Below are positions 36,175 through 44,717 of a DNA stretch of 64,000 bases, piece by piece. A model generated the notes under the pieces. The model had not been told where the DNA came from, made no database searches, and was given only the letters and a program-made list of their open reading frames with translations. Both the position numbers and the translations under genes were made by a program. Origin of the DNA: Labrenzia sp. THAF82 (GTDB lineage: Bacteria; Pseudomonadota; Alphaproteobacteria; Rhizobiales; Stappiaceae). The stretch's first letter is position 1; every line of letters begins with the position of its first letter. The stretch covers positions 4,616,501 to 4,680,500 of the forward strand of contig NZ_CP045354.1 of assembly GCF_009363435.1 (NCBI RefSeq), in the 5' to 3' direction.

Positions 36175-37125
36175 ATGACCATCGACATACTTCTTCCCCG
36201 TCCAACCTTGCCTATTGTCGAGGAGCAACTGGATGCGGCGTTTACGGTACATCGGTCCTATAAGGCCGAAGATCCCGACGCCATGCTGCGTGAAGTGGGC
36301 AACAAGATCCGAGGCGTTGCCATGGCGTTTGGTGCAGTTGACGCACAGTTGCTGGCCAAGATCCCGAATGTGGAAATCGTCTCCAGTCTTGGAGTGGGCT
36401 ACGATCACATCAACATTCCCGACTGCAAGGCAGCGAATGTAATGGTGACCCACACCCCGGACGTGTTGTCCGACGAGGTTGCCGATACGGCCATCGGATT
36501 AATGATCATGACAATCCGGGAACTCGGTCAGGCCGAACAGTGGCTGCGGCAGGGAAACTGGCTTTCAAAGGGCCCCTACCCTCTGACCCAGGCCACACTG
36601 CGCGGACGCACACTCGGAGTATTCGGATTGGGCCGCATCGGCAAGGAAATCGCCAAGCGGGCGGAAGCCTTTGGCATGTCGATCCGCTACCACGGCCGGA
36701 ACCCGCAAAAAGACGTTGCCTATCCCTATGACGACAGTCTGGAAGGTCTGGCCGAGGCTTGCGATACGCTGATGGTGGTCGCCCCGGGGGGTGCTGCCAC
36801 CGAACATGCGGTCAATGCGAAGGTGCTGGACAAACTCGGCCCTGATGGCATCGTCCTCAATATTGGCCGGGGAAGTGTTATTGATGAAACTGCTTTGATC
36901 GAGGCTCTTGAAACCGGCACGATTTACGGGGCTGGACTTGATGTCTTCGAAAAAGAACCGCAAGTGCCTGAAGCCTTGTTGAGGTTGCCGCGCGTCACCG
37001 TGCTGCCTCATGTGGGTTCGGCGTCACAAGCAACCCGCAACGCAATGGGCCAGCTTGTCGTCGACAACCTGACCAGCTGGTTCAAGTCAGGCCGGGCGGT
37101 TACTCCCGTTCCGGAAATGACCTAG
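36175..37125 (+). CDS. D-isomer-specific 2-hydroxyacid dehydrogenase
   Basis: A 316-residue NAD(P)H-dependent dehydrogenase of the glyoxylate/hydroxypyruvate reductase group. SSLGVGYDHINIPDCKAANV and NTPD-like THTPDVLSDEVADTAIGLMI precede the Rossmann motif TLGVFGLGRIGKEIAKRAEA. Catalytic residues are in NIGRGSVIDETALIEAL (Arg), LDVFEKEPQVP (Glu) and TVLPHVGSAS (His). It should reduce a 2-keto acid such as glyoxylate or hydroxypyruvate. ATG at 36175; a TTG two codons upstream is possible. Confidence 0.92.
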   Translation: MTIDILLPRPTLPIVEEQLDAAFTVHRSYKAEDPDAMLREVGNKIRGVAMAFGAVDAQLLAKIPNVEIVSSLGVGYDHINIPDCKAANVMVTHTPDVLSDEVADTAIGLMIMTIRELGQAEQWLRQGNWLSKGPYPLTQATLRGRTLGVFGLGRIGKEIAKRAEAFGMSIRYHGRNPQKDVAYPYDDSLEGLAEACDTLMVVAPGGAATEHAVNAKVLDKLGPDGIVLNIGRGSVIDETALIEALETGTIYGAGLDVFEKEPQVPEALLRLPRVTVLPHVGSASQATRNAMGQLVVDNLTSWFKSGRAVTPVPEMT

Positions 37126-37143
37126 AAACACAACCAACCTTTT

Positions 37144-37539
37144 TCAGTCAGCGCCACCAGGCCCGGGTTCAACCGGGCACCGGAAGGGTGTGAAAGTGCT
37201 GCCCATGTTTGCACTCACGCTCATCATGATTATCAGATCGGCGAACGCAAAATCTGCTTCCGTCTTCGGGCAGACAGGCTTGTTGGAAAGACAGCCCGCC
37301 TCAATGAAGGCGTTGCTGTCTTTCAGGAATTCAGGCGTCAAATTCGGTTCACCAACCATGTCCAAGGCCCGCGTCGACATCTCCTGATAATGAGCACAGT
37401 TCCGCTGCCGCCGTTCATCCCGGCTTTCCGCCAGCGCATTCGTGGCAACACCTGTTCCCAGGCAAGCGACCCCACAAAACACCGAAATTGCTGACAAGAA
37501 CCTGATCACGACTTGAACTCCAAGCGACGCCGGGAACAT
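37144..37539 (-). CDS. Small exported protein of unknown function
   Basis: A 131-residue protein with an N-terminal membrane/signal segment (VVIRFLSAISVFCGVACLGT). The mature part has four cysteines (RNCAHY, EAGCLSNKPVCPK, FRCPVEPG) that could form two disulfides, and no known family signature. It converges with the hydroxyacid dehydrogenase and lies 21 bp upstream of the beta-lactamase gene's stop-side on the opposite end, transcribed in the same direction. The frame and signal sequence support it as real. Confidence 0.6.
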   Translation of the reverse strand: MFPASLGVQVVIRFLSAISVFCGVACLGTGVATNALAESRDERRQRNCAHYQEMSTRALDMVGEPNLTPEFLKDSNAFIEAGCLSNKPVCPKTEADFAFADLIIMMSVSANMGSTFTPFRCPVEPGPGGAD

Positions 37540-37560
37540 GAGCTTTGGCCTCCGAATGCC

Positions 37561-38454
37561 TTACGGTTTCAGGGCTGAAGCAATCGCGCGGCCGATATCG
37601 GCTATTGCCTGGTTGCGTGCCTTGAAAGAGGCCTGCGTTTCGGTGATATAGACCGCGACAACGACGGGAGCCCGACCTTCCGGCCAGATGACGGCGATGT
37701 TGCTGCGCGATCCGTTCCCTCCTGCCCCGGTCTTGTCAGCCACCTTCCAACCTGCCGGCAATCCAGCTCTCAGCGTTGAGTTCCCAACGCGATTATCTTC
37801 CAACCAGCTTTGCAGCAGTTTTTTCGCGTCAGCGCTCAGAGCGTTTCCCAAAACCAGCTTTTGCAAAGTGGCGGCGGCCGCTGCGGGCGTCGTCGTATCC
37901 CGTTCATCTCCAGGCTGGCCATAATTCATCTCAGGCTCACGCCTGTCGAGACGTGTGACCGTGTCTCCGATCCCGCGCAAGTAGCGGTTCAGTGCGTCAG
38001 GTCCACCGATATCGTCCAGAACAAGATTGGCTGCTGTATTGTCGCTTTTCGTCACGGTCGCCTCGCAGAGTTCCAGGAGGGTCATACCATCGGTTCCAAC
38101 CTTGGTTTCCGTGACTGGAGAATAGGACACGAGATCCGCCCCTCGGATCTCAACACGCCGGGTGGGATCCGTTTCTCCAGCTTCGCCCTGATGCAACAAC
38201 GCAGCGCACAGAAAAGTCTTGAAGGTGCTGTTGAGTGGAAAACGCTCCTGTGCACGATGTGTCCAGTTTTCTCCGGTCTGCCTGTCAACAACGACAACGC
38301 CAATGCGTGCCGAAAGACGCGCCTGCGCATCCTTTACAGCTCTCTCGATCGGCGCAGGGTCGAATTCGGCTGCGAATGCCGCCTGCTGGTGACCGGTCAC
38401 CCCAACGGCAACAAGAGACAATCCAAAGGCGGCGCGGCGAATAAGATGGTTCAT
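37561..38454 (-). CDS. Class A beta-lactamase
   Basis: A 297-residue periplasmic serine beta-lactamase with a signal peptide (residues 1-28, ending AAFA). All class A motifs are intact: active-site STFK, SDN in TKSDNTAAN, the omega-loop glutamate in RREPEMNYG and KTG in VADKTGAGG. It should hydrolyse penicillins; the spectrum cannot be read reliably. The start at 38454 is preferred because the signal peptide begins there. It is divergent from an AmpR-like LysR regulator across 177 bp, the arrangement of inducible bla loci. Confidence 0.93.
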   Translation of the reverse strand: MNHLIRRAAFGLSLVAVGVTGHQQAAFAAEFDPAPIERAVKDAQARLSARIGVVVVDRQTGENWTHRAQERFPLNSTFKTFLCAALLHQGEAGETDPTRRVEIRGADLVSYSPVTETKVGTDGMTLLELCEATVTKSDNTAANLVLDDIGGPDALNRYLRGIGDTVTRLDRREPEMNYGQPGDERDTTTPAAAAATLQKLVLGNALSADAKKLLQSWLEDNRVGNSTLRAGLPAGWKVADKTGAGGNGSRSNIAVIWPEGRAPVVVAVYITETQASFKARNQAIADIGRAIASALKP

Positions 38455-38631
38455 CGTTAAATCTCTAAGATTTCGGGTTGTGTTCAGGACCGTCGATGCG
38501 CGCCCCAAAGCACTGCCGGTCCAGCAAGATCTTCACAATGCCTTGGCAATAGACATCAAACAAACGATCATTTATGACGTCTGACATGAGAAAAACTTGG
38601 CCATTCGGAGACTGACATCGATATCTCGCAA

Positions 38632-39501
38632 TTGCCGCTCAACGCCCTCAGGGCATTCGAGGCGTCCGCCCGGCTGCAGAGTTTTACAAGAGCGGGACTG
38701 GAACTTCGTGTCTCTCAGACTGCCATCAGCCATCAGGTGAAGGCGCTGGAAGAACGGCTGGGCGTTGAACTCTTCGAACGGCTGCCTCGCGGTGTAAACC
38801 TGACAGAAGAAGGTCAGGCCCTTGTGCCTGTCCTTAGCGACGCGTTCCGCCGCATGAGCGCAACCCTGAAAAGGTTCGAGGACGGCAACTTTCGCGAAGT
38901 CCTGACACTTGGCATCGTGGGAACATTTGCCACCGGCTGGCTGTTGCCGCGTCTCAAAGACTTTTCGGCTGCCAACCCGCAGATCGACCTGCGCCTGCGG
39001 ACGAACAACAACCGCGCTGACATCCTGGCCGATGGTCTGGATTGTTTCATCCGCTTCGGAGACGGAGCCTGGCACGGCACGAATGCAGTCAAACTGATGT
39101 CGGCAGCAATGTCGCCTGTTTGCGCACCAGCAATAGCAACACGGCTAGTTACTCCGGGAGATCTGGCTAACTTTCCGCTGCTGAGGTCCTATCGGATTGA
39201 TGAATGGGCGCTGTGGTTTCAGGCTGTTTCACTACCTGCGCCCAGGACACGTGGCTGGATGTTCGATTCTTCCCTGACCATGGTTGAGGCTGTCGCACAA
39301 AACGCAGGTGTTGGACTTGTCCCGGTCGGCATGTTTCAGTCTGACCTCAAAAGCGGTCGCATCTTTCAGCCTTTCCAGGCAGGCGTCAGTATCGGCAGCT
39401 ACTGGCTCACCTGGTTGAAGTCGCGAGAGGAGACGGGCGCCATGCAGAAGTTCCGGCATTGGCTGGAAACCGAAACGAAGTCTGAAAACAGCCTGGACTA
39501 G
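38632..39501 (+). CDS. LysR-family regulator, AmpR/GcvA-like, divergent from the beta-lactamase
   Basis: A 289-residue LysR regulator. The HTH PLNALRAFEASARLQSFTRA, followed by VSQTAISHQVKALEERLGVE, closely follows the AmpR/GcvA start pattern. The effector domain follows with NNNRADILADGLDCFIRFGD. AmpR proteins activate a divergent beta-lactamase in response to muropeptides. No ATG is available: in-frame codons back to a TGA at 38587 offer only TTG 38632 as a usual start, with GGAG far upstream. The stop overlaps that of the convergent MnmD-type gene by four bases. Confidence 0.85.
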   Translation: MPLNALRAFEASARLQSFTRAGLELRVSQTAISHQVKALEERLGVELFERLPRGVNLTEEGQALVPVLSDAFRRMSATLKRFEDGNFREVLTLGIVGTFATGWLLPRLKDFSAANPQIDLRLRTNNNRADILADGLDCFIRFGDGAWHGTNAVKLMSAAMSPVCAPAIATRLVTPGDLANFPLLRSYRIDEWALWFQAVSLPAPRTRGWMFDSSLTMVEAVAQNAGVGLVPVGMFQSDLKSGRIFQPFQAGVSIGSYWLTWLKSREETGAMQKFRHWLETETKSENSLD

Positions 39502-40220
39502 GCTTTCCGGCCGATGACCATTTCCCGTTTGCCTGCAAAACCGCTTTTCTTTTCAATGAGAAATCCTGCGGCCACCAGGTTGCGCCGAACCCAGCCCGCA
39601 GCCGTATAGGTGGCCAACGTCCCTTCAGGAGCAGTCAGGTCCGCCGCTGACCTCAATAGACCCGCATCCCAAAGTTCCGGATTGCGCGCCGGGCTGAAGC
39701 CATCAAGAAACCAGGCATCGACAAGTGGAATGACAATACTGCTCGTATCGACGGCCTGAGTTTCAGGCTTCAGGTCCTTGATCAACTCCCGAGCATCGCC
39801 CACGCCCAGAACCAGGTTTGCACCGGCGACATTGACCTGCATCCACCCGGTCCGCGGCTGCCACTTTTCAACAAGTTCACCTGCCAGGTCGGAAAGCTCC
39901 GGAAACGCATTGAGCGCCTTTGCAAGCTGGTCGGTGGTCATCGGAAAGAGTTCAAAAGACACGAAGGTCAGTTCCGGCGGATTTTCAACGGCCCGCGAGG
40001 CAGCAAGCGCTGTCAGAAAATTCAGGCCCGTGCCGAAACCGAATTCGGCAATTGTAAATGTCTTTGTCGTTTCAAAACGGGCAGGAAGTTGGTTTCCGGC
40101 AAGAAAAACGTGACGCGTTTCAGCCAAGCCGCCTGCCTTTGAGAAATAGGTATCTTCAAATCCCATCGCTTTCGGGACATCTCCTTCCAGCCATTGCAGT
40201 TCAGGTGGATTTGTCGACAT
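39498..40220 (-). CDS. mnmD: tRNA (5-methylaminomethyl-2-thiouridine) methyltransferase MnmD
   Basis: A 240-residue SAM-dependent methyltransferase matching the N-terminal MnmC2 half of E. coli MnmC. The SAM motif is TIAEFGFGTGLNFLTALAAS, and the family end VDAWFLDGFSPARNPELWDA is intact, followed by TYTAAGWVRRNLVAAGFLIE. It would convert nm5(s2)U34 to mnm5(s2)U34 in tRNA. The oxidoreductase half is encoded by a divergent gene starting 119 bp away. The family call is strong; the gene symbol assumes this function is conserved. Confidence 0.85.
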   Translation of the reverse strand: MSTNPPELQWLEGDVPKAMGFEDTYFSKAGGLAETRHVFLAGNQLPARFETTKTFTIAEFGFGTGLNFLTALAASRAVENPPELTFVSFELFPMTTDQLAKALNAFPELSDLAGELVEKWQPRTGWMQVNVAGANLVLGVGDARELIKDLKPETQAVDTSSIVIPLVDAWFLDGFSPARNPELWDAGLLRSAADLTAPEGTLATYTAAGWVRRNLVAAGFLIEKKSGFAGKREMVIGRKA

Positions 40221-40339
40221 ATCACTTCACATCAATCGGTTGTCGTCAGCGACAGGCTTCACATTTGCCGCAATTGCCATTGCCTGACGCTTCTCATATG
40301 AGAGCCGGAGGGCTCAATCAACCAGCAAGGTTTTTCAAC

Positions 40340-41500
40340 ATGGCGCACGGCCAAGCCGCCTCATACGACATCGCAATTGCCGGTGCAGGCATTTTCGGCC
40401 TGTCAATTGCCTATGCAGCAATCAAGGCTGGCCAGAAGGTGATCGTATTCGAAGCAGAAAAGGTTGGCGCAGGTTCAAGCGGCGGGCTGCTTGGCGCTTT
40501 GATGCCCCATATGCCGGCACGCTGGAACCCGAAAAAGGAATTTCAGTTCCAGGCGCTTTTGAGCCTGGAAAATCATGTTCGGCAACTCGAAGCCGAAACG
40601 GGTCAATCCGTTGGATACAGTCGCTGCGGCCGCATCCTGCCACTCACGACAGAGGACAAGCTTGAGCATCACCTGGAACGCGCTGCAGAAAGCAGGCTCC
40701 GCTGGCACCCTGACCAAACCGGTTTCACTTATGCCGTTGAGCCAGCCGGCAGCCGTGCAGACTGGCTATCTGCGGATGCAGCGCCGTTCGGTATTGTTTA
40801 CGAGACCCTCGCCGCACGCGTTTCACCCCGGCAATATCTTGCAGCCCTCAACGCATTTGTTCAAAAGCACGCAACTCTTGTCGAAGACGCTAAGGTCACA
40901 GGCTTCGACGAAGCCTCGGGACGCGTAAAGCTCGCAGACGATCAGTCCGCCTTCCAAACCAGCTGCCTCATCCTTGCCGGAGGCTTTTCGACATTCGAAC
41001 TTGTCGAGCAGTTGACCGGTGAGCGCGTAGGACGCGGCGAAAAGGGACAGGCCTTGGTCCTGGACGGCGCCGGGCTGGAGGGCTATCCCGCGATCTATTG
41101 TGACGGCCTATACGTCGTGCCACATGACAATGGAACGGTTGCGATCGGCAGCACGTCGGACAGGGAATTCACAGACACCCAACCTGCGCCTGGCAGGAGC
41201 AGGGAACTCATAGAACGCGCCACTGCCTTTTGCCCGAAACTGACAGGCCGCCAACTGATCAAGGATTGGGCCGGCATTCGGCCCCGATGTCATAAGCGCG
41301 ATCCATTGATCGGCAAACTTCCCGGCCACGAGAAGCTCTTCATTGCAACTGGTGGTTTCAAGATATCGTTCGGCATCGCCCACCGAATAGCGGATGCTCT
41401 CATAGCAGAGATTATCGGCGGATCTGCGCCGCATGAGCTGCCCGAGACCTTCAAACCAGCACACCATTTTGGCATCAACCGGTTGGAGGCTGACAGCTGA
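40340..41500 (+). CDS. FAD-dependent oxidoreductase, MnmC1-like
   Basis: A 386-residue DAO-family flavoprotein. The FAD Rossmann motif is IAIAGAGIFGLSIAYAAIKA, followed by GAGSSGGLLGALMPHMPARW, and the end LFIATGGFKISFGIAHRIAD is the second FAD segment. The GLLGAL/PHMPARW part resembles the C-terminal half of MnmC, which removes the carboxymethyl group from cmnm5U34. It is divergent from the MnmD-type methyltransferase, giving MnmC as two genes. ATG at 40340, AAGG upstream. A generic glycine/D-amino-acid oxidase role is the alternative. Confidence 0.85.
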   Translation: MAHGQAASYDIAIAGAGIFGLSIAYAAIKAGQKVIVFEAEKVGAGSSGGLLGALMPHMPARWNPKKEFQFQALLSLENHVRQLEAETGQSVGYSRCGRILPLTTEDKLEHHLERAAESRLRWHPDQTGFTYAVEPAGSRADWLSADAAPFGIVYETLAARVSPRQYLAALNAFVQKHATLVEDAKVTGFDEASGRVKLADDQSAFQTSCLILAGGFSTFELVEQLTGERVGRGEKGQALVLDGAGLEGYPAIYCDGLYVVPHDNGTVAIGSTSDREFTDTQPAPGRSRELIERATAFCPKLTGRQLIKDWAGIRPRCHKRDPLIGKLPGHEKLFIATGGFKISFGIAHRIADALIAEIIGGSAPHELPETFKPAHHFGINRLEADS

Positions 41501-41603
41501 TCAGAGTTGCCGGAATTAGGTTGAGACACGCTTTGATGAACACAAAGAGGAACACACACCAACAGAAGGTGTTTGTTCTAATCTCAGCAAATTCAATGGA
41601 GTG

Positions 41604-41693
41604 CTAGAGGGCAGCCACAACGGCGTAAAGACCATAAATGGTCGCTGAAATAGAACCCCAAAACAGCAAGTTCTTCGCCAACAAAACGGGCAT
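41604..41693 (-). CDS. Candidate small membrane protein
   Basis: A 29-codon frame (MPVLLAKNLLFWGSISATIY and nine more residues) encoding essentially one membrane helix. GGGGTGGGAC lies upstream, and a GTG two codons earlier (41699) has better spacing. The frame continues further but the extra part has no signal. No function can be assigned. Confidence 0.35.
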   Translation of the reverse strand: MPVLLAKNLLFWGSISATIYGLYAVVAAL

Positions 41694-42023
41694 ATTCACA
41701 GTCCCACCCCGATGAACCGGCGTTGCAGACCGTTTGCGATCCCCACCCCTGGTGTCACAAACGTCGGACATTGCTGATGCCGTCCTGGCCATACCGGCTA
41801 CCTTCAAAAATGGTGTTCAGCGGTGCAACTGGATTAGCAGTTCCAACTCCGCATCTCACCGTTTAAAAGGTAAATAGTTAATTACCACTTAAAGTCACTA
41901 TGGATACATTAATAAAATAGACCATGATGAAATCATGACGCTACACAAAATTATCCCGTATTTTTTAAATTTTCGCCCCGGAATTCAGATATCTCCTCTT
42001 TGGCAAAAGGTTCTGTGACCAAT
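41694..42023. other. AT-rich intergenic region, no gene
   Basis: Region between the small membrane frame and the YbaK-type gene. Its second half (41870-41990) is strongly AT-rich and probably holds the promoter. No gene or clear palindrome was recognised. Confidence 0.45.
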
Positions 42024-42497
42024 ATGAGCTTAGAAAGCGTCCGTGCCCACTTTGAAAATGTTGCACCTGAACTGGAGGTTCTTGTCACGGCCGAGAGCAG
42101 TGCAACCGTAGATCTTGCAGCTCAGGCGCATGGCGTCGCACCGGGACAGATCGCCAAAACCCTGTCGTTCCAGCTCAAGGACAAAATCTTTCTTGTGGTC
42201 ACGCGTGGCGATGTCCGGCTAGACAACAAGAAGGCCAAGGCGGCTTTTGGCGGCAAAGTCAAAATGCTTGGTCTTGAGGACGTCGAGCGGCTAACCGGTC
42301 ATCCCGTTGGTGGCGTCTGCCCTTTCGGACTGGCCGAACCACTACCGGTCTATTGTGATGTGTCGCTGAAGGATTTCGATATCGTCATTCCCGCTGCCGG
42401 CGCAACCAACGCGGCCGTCAAGATATCGCCTCAGCGCATGGCGGAGATAACCTCGGCTGAATGGGTCGATGTCTGCCAAACACCATTAAGTCCCTGA
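42024..42497 (+). CDS. YbaK/EbsC-type aminoacyl-tRNA deacylase
   Basis: A 157-residue protein of the YbaK/ProX editing family, which removes wrongly attached amino acids such as Cys-tRNA(Pro) or Ala-tRNA(Pro). The family order is visible: VTAESSATVDLAAQAHGVAP, AKTLSFQLKDKIFLVVTRGD, VRLDNKKAKAAFGGKVKML and HPVGGVCPFGLAEPLPVYCD. The conserved lysine of the YbaK site is in IAKTLSF. The ATG at 42024 is used; a GTG three codons upstream has AAAGG close by. Confidence 0.88.
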   Translation: MSLESVRAHFENVAPELEVLVTAESSATVDLAAQAHGVAPGQIAKTLSFQLKDKIFLVVTRGDVRLDNKKAKAAFGGKVKMLGLEDVERLTGHPVGGVCPFGLAEPLPVYCDVSLKDFDIVIPAAGATNAAVKISPQRMAEITSAEWVDVCQTPLSP

Positions 42498-42510
42498 CGA
42501 AATCCGAGCG

Positions 42511-43524
42511 TCAGATCCGGTAGTAGTCGCGATACCACTCGACAAATCGCCGAACCCCTTCCTGTACTGATGTGACGGGACGATATCCAGTCAATCGCTG
42601 AAGCAGATCCGCATTTGCCCAGGTTGCCGGCACGTCGCCTGCTTGCATTGGCATCAGATTGCGCGCCGCCTGCTTGCCGGTCGCATCTTCAATCGCCGCA
42701 ATGAACTCCGTCAGCTGCACGCTGGTGGAGTTGCCGATATTGACCACCCGCCAGGGCGCAACAGGCGAAAGGCTGTCACCATCCGGTACTTCTTCATCTT
42801 CCTCAGGACGAACAGGCACCGCGTCCATTAACAGGCGAATGCCCTCAACGAGGTCTTCCACGTAGGTGAAGTCACGCTTCATGTCCCCATGATTGTAAAC
42901 GTCGATCGGTCGTTCTTCGAGAATTGCCTTGGTAAATTTGAAAAGTGCCATGTCGGGGCGGCCCCAGGGCCCATAGACCGTGAAGAACCGGAACATGGTC
43001 ACCGGCAGATGATAAAGATGGGCATAGGAGTGCGCCATCGATTCCGTCGCCTTCTTTGTCGCTGCGTAGAACGAGAGCTGGTGATCCGCCTTGTCGGTTT
43101 CCGTATATGGCATTTTCGTATTGGCACCATAGGCCGATGACGTCGACGCCAACAACATGTGCTCAGGCGGATGCGCCCGCGCAGCTTCCAGCAATTCAAA
43201 CGTTCCGCAAATATTGCTCTCCAAATAGGATCGCGGCGCTTCGATGGAGTATCTGACCCCGGCTTGAGCGGCCAGATGTATGACGAAGTCAGGTGTTTCG
43301 GTCTTGAACAGGGTCATGAGCAATTCAGGTGTTTCCACCCGGTCGTTGACCGCTTTGAAATGCTCGTGCTGGAGCAGCATTTGCTGGCGTCGCTCCTTCA
43401 ACCGCACGTCATAGTAATCGGTCATGGCGTCGAGCCCGATGACCCTGAAACCGTCCGCAAGGAGGCGCGTACACAGGAAATAGCCGATAAAGCCGGCAGA
43501 TCCGGTTACAAGAACGGTTTTCAT
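42511..43524 (-). CDS. UDP-glucuronate 4-epimerase-like NAD-dependent sugar epimerase
   Basis: A 337-residue extended SDR. The NAD motif is VLVTGSAGFIGYFLC, the active site Tyr-x-x-x-Lys is in LSFYAATKKATESMA, and the family pattern FRFFTVYGPWGRPDMALFKF is diagnostic of UDP-glucuronate/glucuronate epimerases. It would supply UDP-galacturonate for cell-surface polysaccharide. Start at 43524. It is divergent from galE across 168 bp, and converges with the YbaK-type gene 13 bp away. Confidence 0.9.
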   Translation of the reverse strand: MKTVLVTGSAGFIGYFLCTRLLADGFRVIGLDAMTDYYDVRLKERRQQMLLQHEHFKAVNDRVETPELLMTLFKTETPDFVIHLAAQAGVRYSIEAPRSYLESNICGTFELLEAARAHPPEHMLLASTSSAYGANTKMPYTETDKADHQLSFYAATKKATESMAHSYAHLYHLPVTMFRFFTVYGPWGRPDMALFKFTKAILEERPIDVYNHGDMKRDFTYVEDLVEGIRLLMDAVPVRPEEDEEVPDGDSLSPVAPWRVVNIGNSTSVQLTEFIAAIEDATGKQAARNLMPMQAGDVPATWANADLLQRLTGYRPVTSVQEGVRRFVEWYRDYYRI

Positions 43525-43692
43525 ACTGCGCTCGAAGCCTTCCATCGATGACTGATTTAAAACGCGTCTTAAAGGGCTTCGTATGACCGGGCAATGACAA
43601 AGTCCGTATTCGAACCTGCTTGAGCATTCACCGACCGGGCGTTAAGAAATTGCCATTGCCTTCGTGGCTTCAGTGAAAAGGCTCCAACATTC

Positions 43693-44682
43693 ATGTCCGT
43701 TCTTGTCACCGGCGGTGCCGGATACATCGGCAGCCACACGGTACTCAATTTTCTGGATGCGGGTGAAACACCGATCGTCGTCGACAATCTGAGCACCGGG
43801 TTCGATTGGCTGGTGCCCGAGGGCGTTCCTTTTTACCAGCTGGACATCGCGGACAAGGATGCTGTCACCGACATTATGCTTGCGCACAAAGTGGATACCG
43901 TCATTCACTTTGCGGGATCGATCATACTGCCGGAATCCATTGAAAACCCGCTCAAATACTATCGCAACAATACTGCAAACTCACTCGGGCTGATGGAAGC
44001 TGCAGTCGCGGCGAACGTGAAACACTTTGTGTTTTCCTCGACCGCCGCCGTTTATGGTTTGCCGGACAGCGTTCCGGTTGCCGAGACGGCTCCATTGAGA
44101 CCTCAGGCGCCATATGGCACGTCGAAACTCATGACCGAGCAGATGCTTCTGGATGTCGCAAATGCTCACGATCTTACGATTACTGCGCTGCGTTACTTCA
44201 ACGTTGCCGGTGCGGACCCGCGCGGACGTGCCGGCCAAGCCACGCACAACGCCACCAATCTCATCAAAGTCGCCTGTGAAGCGGCGACCGGCAAACGGTC
44301 ATCGATGACTGTATTCGGTCACGACTATGACACCCCCGATGGAACCGCGATCCGTGACTATATCCACGTTTCGGACCTCGCGATGGCGCATCGCCTTGCT
44401 GTTGAACGCATGCGTCACGGCGGAGGCAATCTCATTGTCAATTGCGGCTACGGGCGTGGATTTTCAGTATTGGATGTCGTCCGCGCCGTGAAGAAGGCCT
44501 CAGGATCGGATTTCGCTGTCGAGCTGGGGGAACGCCGCCCTGGAGACTGCCCTGAAGTGGTCGCCCAAAGCACGCTTGCTCGAACCGAGTTGGACTGGAA
44601 ACCTGAACTTGACACCATCGACCAGATTGTCGGGGACGCCTATCGCTGGGAAGACAGTCTCACCCGCAGAAATCGGGTCTGA
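43693..44682 (+). CDS. galE: UDP-glucose 4-epimerase
   Basis: A 329-residue extended SDR. VLVTGGAGYIGSHTVLNFLD is the classic GalE start, followed by HFAGSIILPESIENPLKYYR, FSSTAAVYGLPDSVPVAETA and the Tyr-x-x-x-Lys in QAPYGTSKLMTEQM, then RDYIHVSDLAMAHRLAVERM. It interconverts UDP-glucose and UDP-galactose using bound NAD, supporting exopolysaccharide or LPS synthesis with the neighbouring epimerase. Confidence 0.95.
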   Translation: MSVLVTGGAGYIGSHTVLNFLDAGETPIVVDNLSTGFDWLVPEGVPFYQLDIADKDAVTDIMLAHKVDTVIHFAGSIILPESIENPLKYYRNNTANSLGLMEAAVAANVKHFVFSSTAAVYGLPDSVPVAETAPLRPQAPYGTSKLMTEQMLLDVANAHDLTITALRYFNVAGADPRGRAGQATHNATNLIKVACEAATGKRSSMTVFGHDYDTPDGTAIRDYIHVSDLAMAHRLAVERMRHGGGNLIVNCGYGRGFSVLDVVRAVKKASGSDFAVELGERRPGDCPEVVAQSTLARTELDWKPELDTIDQIVGDAYRWEDSLTRRNRV

Positions 44683-44717
44683 CCGTCTTCTCCCCTTCAG
44701 ACGTTTCCGTACAAGAT

